DNA from: Corynebacterium sp. HMSC074A01
GTDB lineage: Bacteria; Actinomycetota; Actinomycetes; Mycobacteriales; Mycobacteriaceae
Assembly (NCBI RefSeq): GCF_001831515.1
Contig: NZ_KV825608.1
Span: 77,309-141,308 of the forward strand
DNA: 64,000 nt
Direction of reading: 5' to 3'
Shown: piece after piece, positions 8,261 through 17,929 of the stretch
How positions within the stretch are numbered: position 1 is the stretch's first letter
How the letters are laid out: each line of letters opens with the position of its first letter
Notes under the pieces: generated by a model
What the model saw: only the letters and a program-made list of their open reading frames with translations
What the model was told of the DNA's origin: nothing
The model's database searches: none
Position numbers and translations under genes: made by a program

Positions 8261-8398
8261 CTGGGATAGGCTTGGACGCGAGTGAAGGCTTGAGGCGCAG
8301 GCACCGTTACAATGTTGCTTTACGCCTTTTGTTCGATCTTTTGTACATCAGAGCGCTAACTCAATATTGTCCTTGTTCCCCCACTACACACGGATGCC

Positions 8399-9040
8399 AT
8401 GCTTGCCCAAAACGTCGCTGCTGAAATTCGCCGCGCCATCTCGCGCGGTGAGTTTTCACCCGGCCAGAAGCTCAATGAAGTAGCTCTGGCCGAGCGCTTT
8501 GGCGTTTCCCGCAATACTCTGCGCGAGGCATTCGCCATGCTCACCTCCGAGGGCCTGTGTGAGCGCATCCCCAACCGCGGTGTCTTCCTTGCCACCCCTT
8601 CGCCGGAGTTCGTCACCGACACGTACCGGGCTCGGGCAGCAATCGAGCCCGCCGCGCTCTTGTGGGGCGAGCACCTCGATGTGGATCGCTTGGTCGAGCT
8701 CAACGAAGAAGCTCGCGAGGCAATCGCGCAGGACGACGACGACCTCGTCGCAGCAATCAACCAGGCTTTCCACCACGTCGTGCTTTCCGCGATGGGCTCA
8801 AAGACACTCGGCGACACGATGGATCAGCTCGACGCCTTCCTCCGCCTCGCCACCCTACCGATCGTACAGCGCACCCCGACGTTTAATCGCCAGTTCATCT
8901 CCGTGAATGAACACCTTGTCGAGCTCCTCTTGGACGGTCGCCGCCAAGAGGCCTCCGACTACCTGCAGGCCTCCCTGGAAGAGCAGGGCCGGATCGTCAA
9001 CGAGCTCATCGCCAAGATCAACGACGGCGAGCCCATCTAA
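8399..9040 (+). CDS. GntR family transcriptional regulator, FadR/FCD subfamily
   Basis: 213 residues. The N-terminal winged helix (residues 1-65) has the GntR pattern IRRAISRGEFSPGQKLNEVALAERFGVSRNTLREA. The C-terminal FCD ligand-binding domain (about 75-205) is all-helical, with Asp/His metal-type positions around FHHVVLSAMG and ISVNEHLVELL. This subfamily usually senses small organic acids or amino acids. It faces the ABM/secreted-protein pair across a 226-bp gap that holds a 15-bp palindrome, so local control is possible. It ends next to the convergent ABC-F gene with no gap. The effector is unknown. Confidence 0.85.
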   Translation: MLAQNVAAEIRRAISRGEFSPGQKLNEVALAERFGVSRNTLREAFAMLTSEGLCERIPNRGVFLATPSPEFVTDTYRARAAIEPAALLWGEHLDVDRLVELNEEAREAIAQDDDDLVAAINQAFHHVVLSAMGSKTLGDTMDQLDAFLRLATLPIVQRTPTFNRQFISVNEHLVELLLDGRRQEASDYLQASLEEQGRIVNELIAKINDGEPI

Positions 9041-10837
9041 CTACCCCTCGAGCTCCTCACCGAGTTCTAACCACTGCATCTCCAGCTCGTCGCGCCCCTC
9101 TTTCAGCGCGCCAAGCGCTTGAGTCTTTTCCCCGATGGCCGCAAAATCGGGCGCGTCGGTGCTCGACATCGTGGCAATTTCAGCTTCGGCTGCCTCGATC
9201 TCCTCGTCGGCCTTGCCGAGCTTGCGCTCCAGCGCCTTCATCTTCTTGCGCAGCTCCCGTTCCTCTTGCGAGCTCAGGCCGGTAGGTGCCTCCTGTGGGG
9301 CTTTCTCCCCCAGGTCGAGCGGGCCTGTGTCCTCGGCAGTTGCTGCGCGACGCTCAAGGTACTGGGCGATGCCGCCAGGCAGGTTGGTCAGCTTCCCGTC
9401 GCCAAACAGCGCATAAGTGACGTCGGCAATGCGCTCGATGAGGTAGCGGTCGTGCGAAATCACCACGAGCGTGCCCGGCCACGTATCGAGCAGGTTTTCC
9501 AGCTCCTGGAGGGTGTCGATGTCGAGATCGTTCGTCGGCTCGTCGAGAAGCAGCACGTTCGGTTCGCTCATGAGCACGCGAGTCAGCTGCAGGCGACGAC
9601 GCTCGCCGCCCGAGAGATCCTTCACGGGCGTGCGCTGCCGCTTCGGGCTGAAGCCGAGGCGCTCGGCCAGCTGCGAGGCGGAGACTTCCTTGTTGCCGAT
9701 ATGGACGTAGTTGGCCACGTCCTCGACCGCGTCGAGCACGCGGCGGGAGGGGTCCAAGTCGTCGAGCTCCTGGCGCAACCAGCCGATCCGCGTGGTCTGG
9801 CCCTCGATCCGCTTGCCCGCGGCAAGCTCGTATTCCCCGGCCAGCGCGCGCAGCAGCGTGGTCTTGCCGGAGCCGTTCACTCCAACCAGGCCGATGCGCT
9901 CGCCTGGAGCCAGTCGCCAGGTGAGGTGGTCGACTAGGGTGCGGCCGTCGGGTGCGTCGATGCGGGCGTCCTCCAGTTCGATGACGACCTTGCCCTGACG
10001 CTGCTTGGAAAAGGCCATGAGCTCGACCTTGTCGCGCGGGGCGGGTACGTCCGCGATCAGCGCCTCAGCCGCCTCGATGCGGTAGCGAGGCTTGGAAGTA
10101 CGGGCCGGTGCGCCGCGGCGCAGCCACGCGAGCTCCTTGCGCGCCAAGTTCTGGCGGCGCTGCTCGATCGCATCCGCCTGACGGGCGCGTTCGGCGCGGG
10201 CGAAGGTCCAGTCGTTGTAGCCGCCCTCGTAGACGTCCACGGTGCCGTCGTGGACCTCCCAGGTCAGCGTGGCGACGGTGTCTAGGAACCAGCGGTCGTG
10301 GGTGACCACCACCACTGCTACCTTGCGCGCCAGCAGGTGCTCGGCAAGCCACTGCACGCCCTCGACGTCCAGGTGGTTCGTCGGCTCGTCCAACACCACC
10401 AGGTCCAGGTCCTGCACCAGCGCCGCGGCGATGTTCACTCGGCGCCGCTCACCGCCGGAGAGGTTTCCCACCTGGGTGTCCAGTCCGAGGTTTGCAACGC
10501 CGGTGCCTTGCAGCACCTCGCGCACCTTGGCATTCGACGCCCACTCATACGTCTGCAGACCCAGCGGCTCCACCACCGCCTGGCCCACCGTCAGCGTCTC
10601 ATCCAGATCAAAGCGCTGGGTGACCACCGCCATGCGCAGGTCCGAATTGTGGGAGACACGGCCCGCGTCCGGTTCCTCCAGGCCGGTGAGCACCTCGAGC
10701 AGCGTGGTTTTGCCGCCGCCGTTGACGCCAACGATGCCGATACGGTCGTGCGATTGGACGCCGAGCGAGACGCCGTCCAGCAGCGTTTTTAAGCCCCAGG
10801 TTTTGGACACATTTTCCAGATTGATCAGGTTCACCAT
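9041..10837 (-). CDS. ABC-F family ATPase (Uup-like)
   Basis: 598 residues with two tandem ABC ATPase domains and no membrane segments, hence ABC-F and not a transporter. The first domain has Walker A GVNGGGKT, signature LSGGERRR and LDEPTNHLD. The second has GVNGSGKT, signature LSGGERRR and LDEPTNDLD. An inter-domain linker and a C-terminal charged coiled coil (KKMKALERKLGKADEEIEAAE) follow the Uup pattern. ABC-F proteins act on the ribosome or on DNA intermediates; the precise role here is open. It follows ispE by 12 bp and probably belongs to the ksgA-ispE transcript. Confidence 0.9.
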   Translation of the reverse strand: MVNLINLENVSKTWGLKTLLDGVSLGVQSHDRIGIVGVNGGGKTTLLEVLTGLEEPDAGRVSHNSDLRMAVVTQRFDLDETLTVGQAVVEPLGLQTYEWASNAKVREVLQGTGVANLGLDTQVGNLSGGERRRVNIAAALVQDLDLVVLDEPTNHLDVEGVQWLAEHLLARKVAVVVVTHDRWFLDTVATLTWEVHDGTVDVYEGGYNDWTFARAERARQADAIEQRRQNLARKELAWLRRGAPARTSKPRYRIEAAEALIADVPAPRDKVELMAFSKQRQGKVVIELEDARIDAPDGRTLVDHLTWRLAPGERIGLVGVNGSGKTTLLRALAGEYELAAGKRIEGQTTRIGWLRQELDDLDPSRRVLDAVEDVANYVHIGNKEVSASQLAERLGFSPKRQRTPVKDLSGGERRRLQLTRVLMSEPNVLLLDEPTNDLDIDTLQELENLLDTWPGTLVVISHDRYLIERIADVTYALFGDGKLTNLPGGIAQYLERRAATAEDTGPLDLGEKAPQEAPTGLSSQEERELRKKMKALERKLGKADEEIEAAEAEIATMSSTDAPDFAAIGEKTQALGALKEGRDELEMQWLELGEELEG

Positions 10838-10849
10838 AGGGGCTCAAGT

Positions 10850-11815
10850 CTACTGTGCGCCCGGCGACGGCCCGGCGGCGGTCACCACCTCGTAGTCGGG
10901 AAAACGCTCCCGCAAGCTGGCCCTTGCTGAATTGGCGGCGTCTGCATCCGTACACAGCGCGGCGATTGTTGGGCCCGATCCGGAGATGATCGCGCGGAGC
11001 ACCCCGGGTACGTCTTCCGCGGTGCCAATCACCTGCTGCAAACGAGGTTGCATCCGCAGTGCAGCCGCCTGCAGGTCGTTGTGGAGACTCTTGGCTAGGG
11101 CTTCCTGGTCGCCGCGGGTGAGCTGTTGGCTCAGCGAGTTAGTGCTCAAGTGCGGGACGAGCGCCGGGTCGTTGTGGCGCATGTCGTCCAGCAGTCCGAA
11201 GGCTTTTCCAGTGGAAATGCCGACCTTGGGGTTGATAAATACCCAGTGCGTGGCACCTCGGGTGAGCACGTCGACCAGCTCGTCGCCGCGGCCGGTGCCG
11301 AGTGCGGTGCCACCCCGCAGACAAAAGGGCACGTCGGCCCCCAGCTGAGCCCCGAGGCGGTGGAGTTGTGCGCGGTCCAGCTCCACGCCCGTGTAGGCGG
11401 CCACGTAGCGCGCCGCAGCAACCAGGGCGGCAGCGGCGTCAGCGGAGCCGCCCGCCATGCCGCCGGCGACGTAGACGTGCTTTTCCACCTCGATCCGCAC
11501 AGGAGGCAGTGCCTGTGCGACCTGCCTGCACTCATCGACGACCGCGTCCACGGCGCGCCAGGCGAGGTTCGCCGGGGTGTCGATGTCCTCAGCCGGGCGC
11601 TGGACGAAGAACTCGGTGCGCATCCCGCGCACCACGCTGCCGGTGGTCACCGCCGGGCCGTCTTCGACGTGCAGGGTGACGTACTCGCGCCGGTCGACGG
11701 CCTGGAAGACAGTCACCAGTTCGTGGTAGCCGTCCGCGCGGGCCTCGCCCACTCCCAGGTGCAGGTTCACCTTGCCGGGAGCGGAGGCGCGGAAACTTTT
11801 TGGTACCTCAGGCAT
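10850..11815 (-). CDS. ispE: 4-diphosphocytidyl-2-C-methyl-D-erythritol kinase
   Basis: 321 residues of the GHMP kinase family, performing the fourth step of the MEP isoprenoid pathway. The N-terminal [22 protein letters not shown] is diagnostic of IspE. The ATP loop [16 protein letters not shown] and the C-terminal [12 protein letters not shown] motif complete the GHMP set. The start overlaps the ksgA stop by 8 bp. The ksgA-ispE order is widely conserved in actinobacteria and supports the call. Confidence 0.95.
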   Translation of the reverse strand: MPEVPKSFRASAPGKVNLHLGVGEARADGYHELVTVFQAVDRREYVTLHVEDGPAVTTGSVVRGMRTEFFVQRPAEDIDTPANLAWRAVDAVVDECRQVAQALPPVRIEVEKHVYVAGGMAGGSADAAAALVAAARYVAAYTGVELDRAQLHRLGAQLGADVPFCLRGGTALGTGRGDELVDVLTRGATHWVFINPKVGISTGKAFGLLDDMRHNDPALVPHLSTNSLSQQLTRGDQEALAKSLHNDLQAAALRMQPRLQQVIGTAEDVPGVLRAIISGSGPTIAALCTDADAANSARASLRERFPDYEVVTAAGPSPGAQ

Positions 11816-12659
11816 CGTGTTCCCCCAGGCGGAGGAAGTCGTCGACGCTCAGCTTTTCGCCGCGCAGGCCCGGGTCGATTCCGGCTGCCCGCAGAGCTTC
11901 CTCGGCGGCCTGTGGCGTGCCGTAGACCTGGGCGAGCGTGGATCTTAAGATTTTGCGGCGCTGGGAAAACGCGGCGTCGATAAGCGGGAAGACGGCCTCG
12001 CGTTGGGCGCGGCGATCACTGTCAGCAGTGACATCGATGCGCACCAAGCCCGAGGCGATGTTCGGGGCCGGCCAAAAGACGTGCTTGCCGATCGTGCCGG
12101 CGCGCGAGACCTCGCCGTAGAAGGCGGCCTTGACACTCGGTACGCCGTAGATCTTCGATCCCGGGGTGGCAGCCAGGCGGTCGGCGACCTCTTTTTGCAC
12201 CATGACCAGCACGCGGCGGATGGAGGGGAACTGCTCGAGCAAGTGGAGCAATACCGGCACGGAGACGTTGTAGGGCAGGTTGGCCACTAGCGCAGTCGGT
12301 GGAGTCTCCACATCCGCGGGCGTGACAGTGAGTGCGTCGATGTTGGTGACGGTGAGCTTGGAAGCATGTGCGGGCGCGTAGGTGCGCACGGTCTGGGGCA
12401 GCCGATGAGCCAAGCGCGGATCGATCTCCAGCGCCGTGACCTGGGAGGCCACCTCAAGCAGCCCAAGGGTCAGCGAGCCCAGTCCGGGGCCGACCTCCAC
12501 CACCTTATCCTCGGGCGAGAGCTCGGCCGCGGCGACGATGCGCCGGACGGTATTGGGGTCGTGCACAAAGTTCTGGCCGAGCTTCTTCGTCGGCGTGATA
12601 TTGAGCTCCTCGGCGAGCGCGCGGATCTCGACGGGGCCCAGCAGCTGGGAGGAAGCCAT
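11808..12659 (-). CDS. ksgA: 16S rRNA (adenine1518-N6/adenine1519-N6)-dimethyltransferase
   Basis: 283 residues. The SAM-binding motif is [15 protein letters not shown] after [12 protein letters not shown], with the catalytic [11 protein letters not shown] motif (NLPY) further on. It dimethylates two adenines near the 3' end of 16S rRNA during small-subunit assembly. It lies 6 bp downstream of rpf2 and overlaps ispE by 8 bp, so rpf2-ksgA-ispE-ABC-F read as one transcription unit. Confidence 0.96.
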   Translation of the reverse strand: MASSQLLGPVEIRALAEELNITPTKKLGQNFVHDPNTVRRIVAAAELSPEDKVVEVGPGLGSLTLGLLEVASQVTALEIDPRLAHRLPQTVRTYAPAHASKLTVTNIDALTVTPADVETPPTALVANLPYNVSVPVLLHLLEQFPSIRRVLVMVQKEVADRLAATPGSKIYGVPSVKAAFYGEVSRAGTIGKHVFWPAPNIASGLVRIDVTADSDRRAQREAVFPLIDAAFSQRRKILRSTLAQVYGTPQAAEEALRAAGIDPGLRGEKLSVDDFLRLGEHDA

Positions 12660-12665
12660 AAGCGC

Positions 12666-13835
<1,170 letters not shown>

Positions 13836-13843
13836 CTAATGCG

Positions 13844-13859
13844 GTAACAATACGGTAAC
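13844..13859. promoter_or_regulatory. candidate MtrA box upstream of rpf2
   Basis: GTAAC-aatacg-GTAAC: two identical GTAAC half-sites with starts 11 bp apart, about 50 bp upstream of the rpf2 start. This direct-repeat spacing (GTAAC-N6-GTAAC) matches the motif known for the actinobacterial response regulator MtrA, which controls cell-wall hydrolase genes. The assignment is by pattern only. Confidence 0.55.
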
Positions 13860-13953
13860 AACGCGGCGTTTACAAGATTGTGACCATTGCGCGTGTCGCA
13901 TCACACACTTGTGCCCCCACAGGACTCTTCCCGCACCTCAGGCACAACTTTGG

Positions 13954-14790
13954 TCACAGATTAAACACGCGATCGAAGGTCGTCGAGACCTCCTCGGCAA
14001 GCGCCTCCACCGGCATGTCGCGGGCTTCTGCAACGACCTTCGCCGTGTGCCCAATCAACGCCGGCTCGTTCCTCGCGCCCCGAAACGGCTCGGGCGTCAT
14101 GTACGGCGCGTCGGTCTCGATGAGCAGCTGGCCGGCCGGGGCGAGCTTCGCGGCTTCGCGGAGCTCGTCGTTGCGCTTGAACGTCACGTTGCCCGCGAAG
14201 CTCAACACGTAGCCGCGCTCAATCGCCTCCTTCGCCACCTCCACCGGCGAGGAGAAGCAGTGCAGGATCACCTCGCGCGGAGCGGGCGCGTCCGTGAGGA
14301 TCCGCATCAGCTCCGCATCCCCCTCGCGGTTGTGGATCATGAGAGCTTTGCCACTTTCCACCGCCAGGTCGATGTGGAAGCGCAGCGCCTCCTCCTGCAC
14401 CTCAAGCGGGGCGGTCCGCTCTGCGTCATGCTTCAGCCAGTAGGTATCAATGCCGGTCTCCCCCACCGCCACGCAGCGCGCATCTGCCGCCATCTCGCGC
14501 AGACGGGTGCGAGCGGCGTCGTCAAGCTCGTGCGCGCGGGTCGGGTGGATCGCGCAGGCGGCGAAGACTCGCTCGTTCATCTGCGCAGCAGCCAGCGCCA
14601 GCTCGGCCTCCTCCAGCCCATCGCCGACGGTGCACATCCGCTCGACGCCGGCGTCGAGCGCCCGGTTCACGATCGCATCCACTTCCGCTTGGGTGCGGGC
14701 GCCGGTGGAGGCGAGGTGCGTGTGGGCGTCGACAAGCATGGCGATGCGCTCGGCGGGAACTGGTGTGGGGCGTGGCTTCTTTTTGCTCAT
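13954..14790 (-). CDS. tatD: TatD family metal-dependent hydrolase (DNase)
   Basis: 278 residues. The metal-site residues are in MLVDAHTHL (H-x-H), VAVGETGIDTYW (Glu), ILHCFSSP (His) and LLIETDAPYMTPEPFRG (Asp), which is the full TatD set. It is a cytosolic Mg-dependent nuclease/hydrolase linked to DNA repair. I start at ATG 14790 because TAGGCT lies 7 bases upstream (leaderless). The long frame that continues upstream is antisense to the DUF3806-like gene. It lies upstream of rpf2, as in other corynebacteria. Confidence 0.93.
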   Translation of the reverse strand: MSKKKPRPTPVPAERIAMLVDAHTHLASTGARTQAEVDAIVNRALDAGVERMCTVGDGLEEAELALAAAQMNERVFAACAIHPTRAHELDDAARTRLREMAADARCVAVGETGIDTYWLKHDAERTAPLEVQEEALRFHIDLAVESGKALMIHNREGDAELMRILTDAPAPREVILHCFSSPVEVAKEAIERGYVLSFAGNVTFKRNDELREAAKLAPAGQLLIETDAPYMTPEPFRGARNEPALIGHTAKVVAEARDMPVEALAEEVSTTFDRVFNL

Positions 14791-14805
14791 ACAGTAGAGC
14801 CTATG
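14788..14805. promoter_or_regulatory. interlocked divergent leaderless promoters
   Basis: TACAGT (14790-14795) ends 7 bases before ATG 14803 on the + strand. TAGGCT (minus, 14803-14798) ends 7 bases before ATG 14790 on the - strand. Each -10 hexamer shares one base with the other gene's start codon, and only 12 bp separate the two start codons. Confidence 0.6.
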
Positions 14806-15204
14806 GCATTTACAGATTTGGACCCGCAGACCCGCGCCCAGCTCGACCGCGACCTGGCCGAGGCTGCGGGCCGCGGCATCAACGGCGACGTCGACGCGGT
14901 GGTGCGAAGCTTCGAGGACACACTCGCCTACTACCTCGGGCTTCCCGCCGACGTGCGCCGCAGCTACCCGCGCGGCGAGACCGCCCGCATCTTCGGCACC
15001 GCGCTCGGTGCGGCGCTCGTGCGCGACCACGGCTTTGCGTGGCGCTTGCTTATCGACGACTACGGCACCGACCTCGTCGTCGCCCGCAATGTAGACGACG
15101 CCGAACCGAAATACGCCGCACCCCTCGTGATCGTGGACACCCGCTTCGAGGACGAGGAGCCCGGCAAGCTCACCACCTTTGTGCAGCAGTTCCTGGATCG
15201 CTAG
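14803..15204 (+). CDS. DUF3806-like small cytosolic protein
   Basis: 133 residues, acidic, without signal peptide or membrane segment. The region GTALGAALVRDHGFAWRLLIDDYGTDLVVAR followed by PLVIVDTRFEDEEPGK resembles DUF3806 proteins, whose function is unknown. The start at ATG 14803 is supported by a TACAGT hexamer at leaderless distance and by the divergent tatD start only 12 bp away. It overlaps the convergent esterase gene by 4 bp. Both the domain name and the function remain uncertain. Confidence 0.7.
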   Translation: MAFTDLDPQTRAQLDRDLAEAAGRGINGDVDAVVRSFEDTLAYYLGLPADVRRSYPRGETARIFGTALGAALVRDHGFAWRLLIDDYGTDLVVARNVDDAEPKYAAPLVIVDTRFEDEEPGKLTTFVQQFLDR

Positions 15205-15977
15205 AGCAAGAGGTTCTCGACGAGCCCCGCCCCCGTCACCTCGCGGGTTCCCGGGCCCAAGCGCGGGTCGAGTTCCTTGGCGCACGGCACCATGTGGCCA
15301 AACCCCTCGATGGTGACCAGGTGGACCGGGGCGGTACCCTCCCAAGTATCTAGGGTGACGCGCTCGCTCAGTTGGGTCTTGCCGTGCAGCTGCGCTCCGT
15401 TAAGATTCGCGAAATACTCAGCAGAGTCGTGCGCCGAGCGGGTCATGCCGCGGTTGTTGCCGCCGATGCCGGCCATGCCGCCTTCGTAGGGAACGAGCGG
15501 GTCTGCAGTGCCCTGTACGCACAGGATCGGGGTGGGGTGCCATGAGCCGGCAGCGGGCAGCGTGTTGTCCGCGGTGGGCATGGAGGCGCCAAAGAGTGCG
15601 GCGGCGGACAGGGTGCGCGGGGCGTCGAGAAGCAGGCGAATGAGCATCTGCCCGCCGTTGGAGAAGCCGCAACCGATGACGCGCTCGTGCGGGTAGAGCG
15701 AGAGCAACTCGGTGAGAAAACCGACATCATCGATGCCGAGCGTGCGCGCCGATTCCTGGAAGCCGCGGCGGGCGTCGTTAAAGTGCCGGCCCACGCCATC
15801 CGGGTAGATGACGGTGTGGCCGAGCGACTCGAAGGTGCGGTCCGTGAAGTTGCGGGCGACGTTGCCCGATTGGCGCGAGCCGTGCAGAAACAGGATCAGG
15901 GTGCCGGTGTCTTCGCCGGGCACCTCGATCCACGTGCGCGTGCGCCCGCCGAATTCCAGCGATTGCTGCTCGGGCAT
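15201..15977 (-). CDS. alpha/beta hydrolase, LpqC/PHB-depolymerase-like esterase
   Basis: 258 residues. LILFLHGSRQSG is the oxyanion segment, GFSNGGQ holds the nucleophile Ser, the Asp is in GTADPLVPYEG and the His in EGFGHMVP, giving a complete catalytic triad. The pattern matches LpqC and feruloyl/PHB-depolymerase-like esterases. No signal peptide is visible from ATG 15977 (MPEQQSLEFGG), so it may be cytosolic, unlike many relatives. It follows metG by 4 bp and is probably co-transcribed. The substrate is unknown. Confidence 0.82.
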   Translation of the reverse strand: MPEQQSLEFGGRTRTWIEVPGEDTGTLILFLHGSRQSGNVARNFTDRTFESLGHTVIYPDGVGRHFNDARRGFQESARTLGIDDVGFLTELLSLYPHERVIGCGFSNGGQMLIRLLLDAPRTLSAAALFGASMPTADNTLPAAGSWHPTPILCVQGTADPLVPYEGGMAGIGGNNRGMTRSAHDSAEYFANLNGAQLHGKTQLSERVTLDTWEGTAPVHLVTIEGFGHMVPCAKELDPRLGPGTREVTGAGLVENLLL

Positions 15978-15981
15978 CGCG

Positions 15982-17817
15982 CTACTGCACGGGTGCCCAC
16001 TCGGGGCCGGTCTCACCCAGCTCCGGGTCGAGCTTGGCCACCAGCGGCTTCGGCTTGGCAAGCTCGGTGCCGGCCTCGATGTCCACGCGGTCCCACACGG
16101 CCTGCTGGCCGGTGTAGTCGCCGGTAATGGTCAGGTACTTCTGCCCCTTCTCCGGCAGGCCCGCGCCGACAAGCTCGTAGTCCGCGTCGTCCGTGACCTC
16201 TTCGATGCGCGGGGTCGCAGCCCACACGCCGGTGCGGCCCAGGGTCTCGTGGACCTGCTGCGCGATGTGCGGCAAGAACGGGGTGAGCATGGCGTTGCAG
16301 TCGGAGACCACCTGCAGCGCGGTCCAAAGCACGGTGGCCAGGCGCTCGCGCTGGGTGTCATCCTTGGCAAGCTTCCACGGCTCCTGCTCGGCGATATACG
16401 CGTTCGCCTCGCCAACGACATGCATGATCTTGGTAATCGCCGCCTTGAAGTGCGCCTTGGCGAGGTCCTCGCCTGCGGTAGCGAAGGTCTGCTCCGCCAA
16501 ATCCAGGATGCGGCGATCCGAGTCGGTGAGATCGCCCGGGGTGGGCACGGAGCCGAAGTTCTTGTGCGCCATCGAGACGGTGCGGTTAACCAGGTTGCCC
16601 CAGCCGTTGGCCAGCTCGTTGTTCACGCGGCGGACGAACTCGTCCCAGGTGAAGTCCGTGTCGTTGTTTTCCGGACCGGCCACCGCGATGAAGTAGCGCA
16701 GCGGGTCCGGGCCGAACTCCTTGAGGAAGTCCTTGACGTAGATCACCACGCCCTTGGATGAGGAGAACTTGGAACCGGACATGGTGAGGAACTCGGAGGA
16801 AACCACCTCGGTGGGTAGGTTCAGCTCGCCGTACGCATGAGTTTCGCCGCCCTTCGCGCCCTTGCCTGCGTAGCCGAGCAGCTCGGCGGGCCAGATCTGG
16901 GAGTGGAAGGTGATGTTGTCCTTGCCCATGAAGTAATAGCCCTCGGTGGCGGGGTCCTGCCAGAAGGTCTTCCACGCATCCGGGTCGCCGGTGTGCGCGG
17001 CCCACTCGATGGAGGCAGACAAGTAGCCCACGACCGCGTCGAACCAGACGTAGAGTTTCTTCGACGGGTTGTCCTGCCAGTCCTCCACCGGGATCGGGAT
17101 ACCCCAGTCGATGTCGCGCGTCATCGCGCGCGGGCGCATATCCTCCAACAGGTTCAGGGAGAACTTCAGCACGTTGGGGCGCCATTCCTTGCGGGTCTCC
17201 AGCCACTGTGCGAGCGCGTCGTGCATCGCGGGCAGGTCCAGCATGAAGTGCTCAGTCTCCACGAACTCCGGGGTCTCACCGTTGATCTTGGACACCGGGT
17301 TGATCAGGTCCGCCGGGTCGAGCTGGTTACCGCAGTCGTCGCACTGGTCGCCGCGGGCACCGTCGGCACCGCAGATCGGGCAGGTGCCCTCGATGTAGCG
17401 GTCCGGCAGGGTGCGCCCCGTCGACGGGGAGATCGCGCCCTTGGTGGTCTCCTTGAGCATGTAGCCGTTGGCGTACAGGCCCTTGAACAGTTCCTGGACC
17501 ACGGCGTAGTGGTTGCGCGTGGTGGTGCGGGTGAACAGGTCGTAGGACAGACCGAGGCCCGCCAGGTCCTCGACGATCTGCGCGTTGTAGCGGTCCGCGA
17601 GCTCTTTGACACTCACGCCCTCCTTGTCCGCCTGCACCAGAAGCGGGGTGCCGTGCTCGTCGGTACCCGAGACCATGAGTACGTTCTTGCCACACATTCG
17701 CTGGTAGCGGGCAAATACGTCGGAGGGGACGCCGAAGCCAGCAACGTGACCGATGTGGCGCGGGCCGTTCGCGTAAGGCCAGGCAACGCAGACAAGAACG
17801 TTCTCAGATGCAGTCAT
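15982..17817 (-). CDS. metG: methionyl-tRNA synthetase
   Basis: 611 residues. The class I signature is HIGH in [13 protein letters not shown], and the KMSKS-type loop is KFSSSKG after LTMSG. A zinc-binding insertion with four Cys ([17 protein letters not shown]) marks the MetRS1 form. The anticodon-binding domain contains [19 protein letters not shown]. There is no C-terminal tRNA-binding dimer domain. TATGCT lies 8 bases upstream of the ATG and no Shine-Dalgarno is present, so translation may be leaderless. Confidence 0.96.
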   Translation of the reverse strand: MTASENVLVCVAWPYANGPRHIGHVAGFGVPSDVFARYQRMCGKNVLMVSGTDEHGTPLLVQADKEGVSVKELADRYNAQIVEDLAGLGLSYDLFTRTTTRNHYAVVQELFKGLYANGYMLKETTKGAISPSTGRTLPDRYIEGTCPICGADGARGDQCDDCGNQLDPADLINPVSKINGETPEFVETEHFMLDLPAMHDALAQWLETRKEWRPNVLKFSLNLLEDMRPRAMTRDIDWGIPIPVEDWQDNPSKKLYVWFDAVVGYLSASIEWAAHTGDPDAWKTFWQDPATEGYYFMGKDNITFHSQIWPAELLGYAGKGAKGGETHAYGELNLPTEVVSSEFLTMSGSKFSSSKGVVIYVKDFLKEFGPDPLRYFIAVAGPENNDTDFTWDEFVRRVNNELANGWGNLVNRTVSMAHKNFGSVPTPGDLTDSDRRILDLAEQTFATAGEDLAKAHFKAAITKIMHVVGEANAYIAEQEPWKLAKDDTQRERLATVLWTALQVVSDCNAMLTPFLPHIAQQVHETLGRTGVWAATPRIEEVTDDADYELVGAGLPEKGQKYLTITGDYTGQQAVWDRVDIEAGTELAKPKPLVAKLDPELGETGPEWAPVQ

Positions 17818-17863
17818 GGTAATTAAGCATAATCAACCCTCAGCCTGGGTCGAATCCGGGCAT

Positions 17864-17901
17864 AGAAAATCCCCAACGCCTTCTTCACGAGGACGCTGGG
17901 G
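17864..17901 (-). terminator. Rho-independent terminator after betP
   Basis: On the minus strand CCCCAGCG (17901-17894) pairs with CGTTGGGG (17878-17871), with one G-T pair, followed by ATTTTCT. It lies 29 bp past the betP stop. Confidence 0.6.
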
Positions 17902-17929
17902 AGATTCACAATCGGGGCAGAAGCTAGTG

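Noticed and set aside
13870..13910. GlxR/CRP-type site TGTGA-N6-TCACA upstream of rpf2
   Set aside because: A TGTGA and a TCACA are present but much too far apart, and the 5' half at the correct distance matches only two of five bases.
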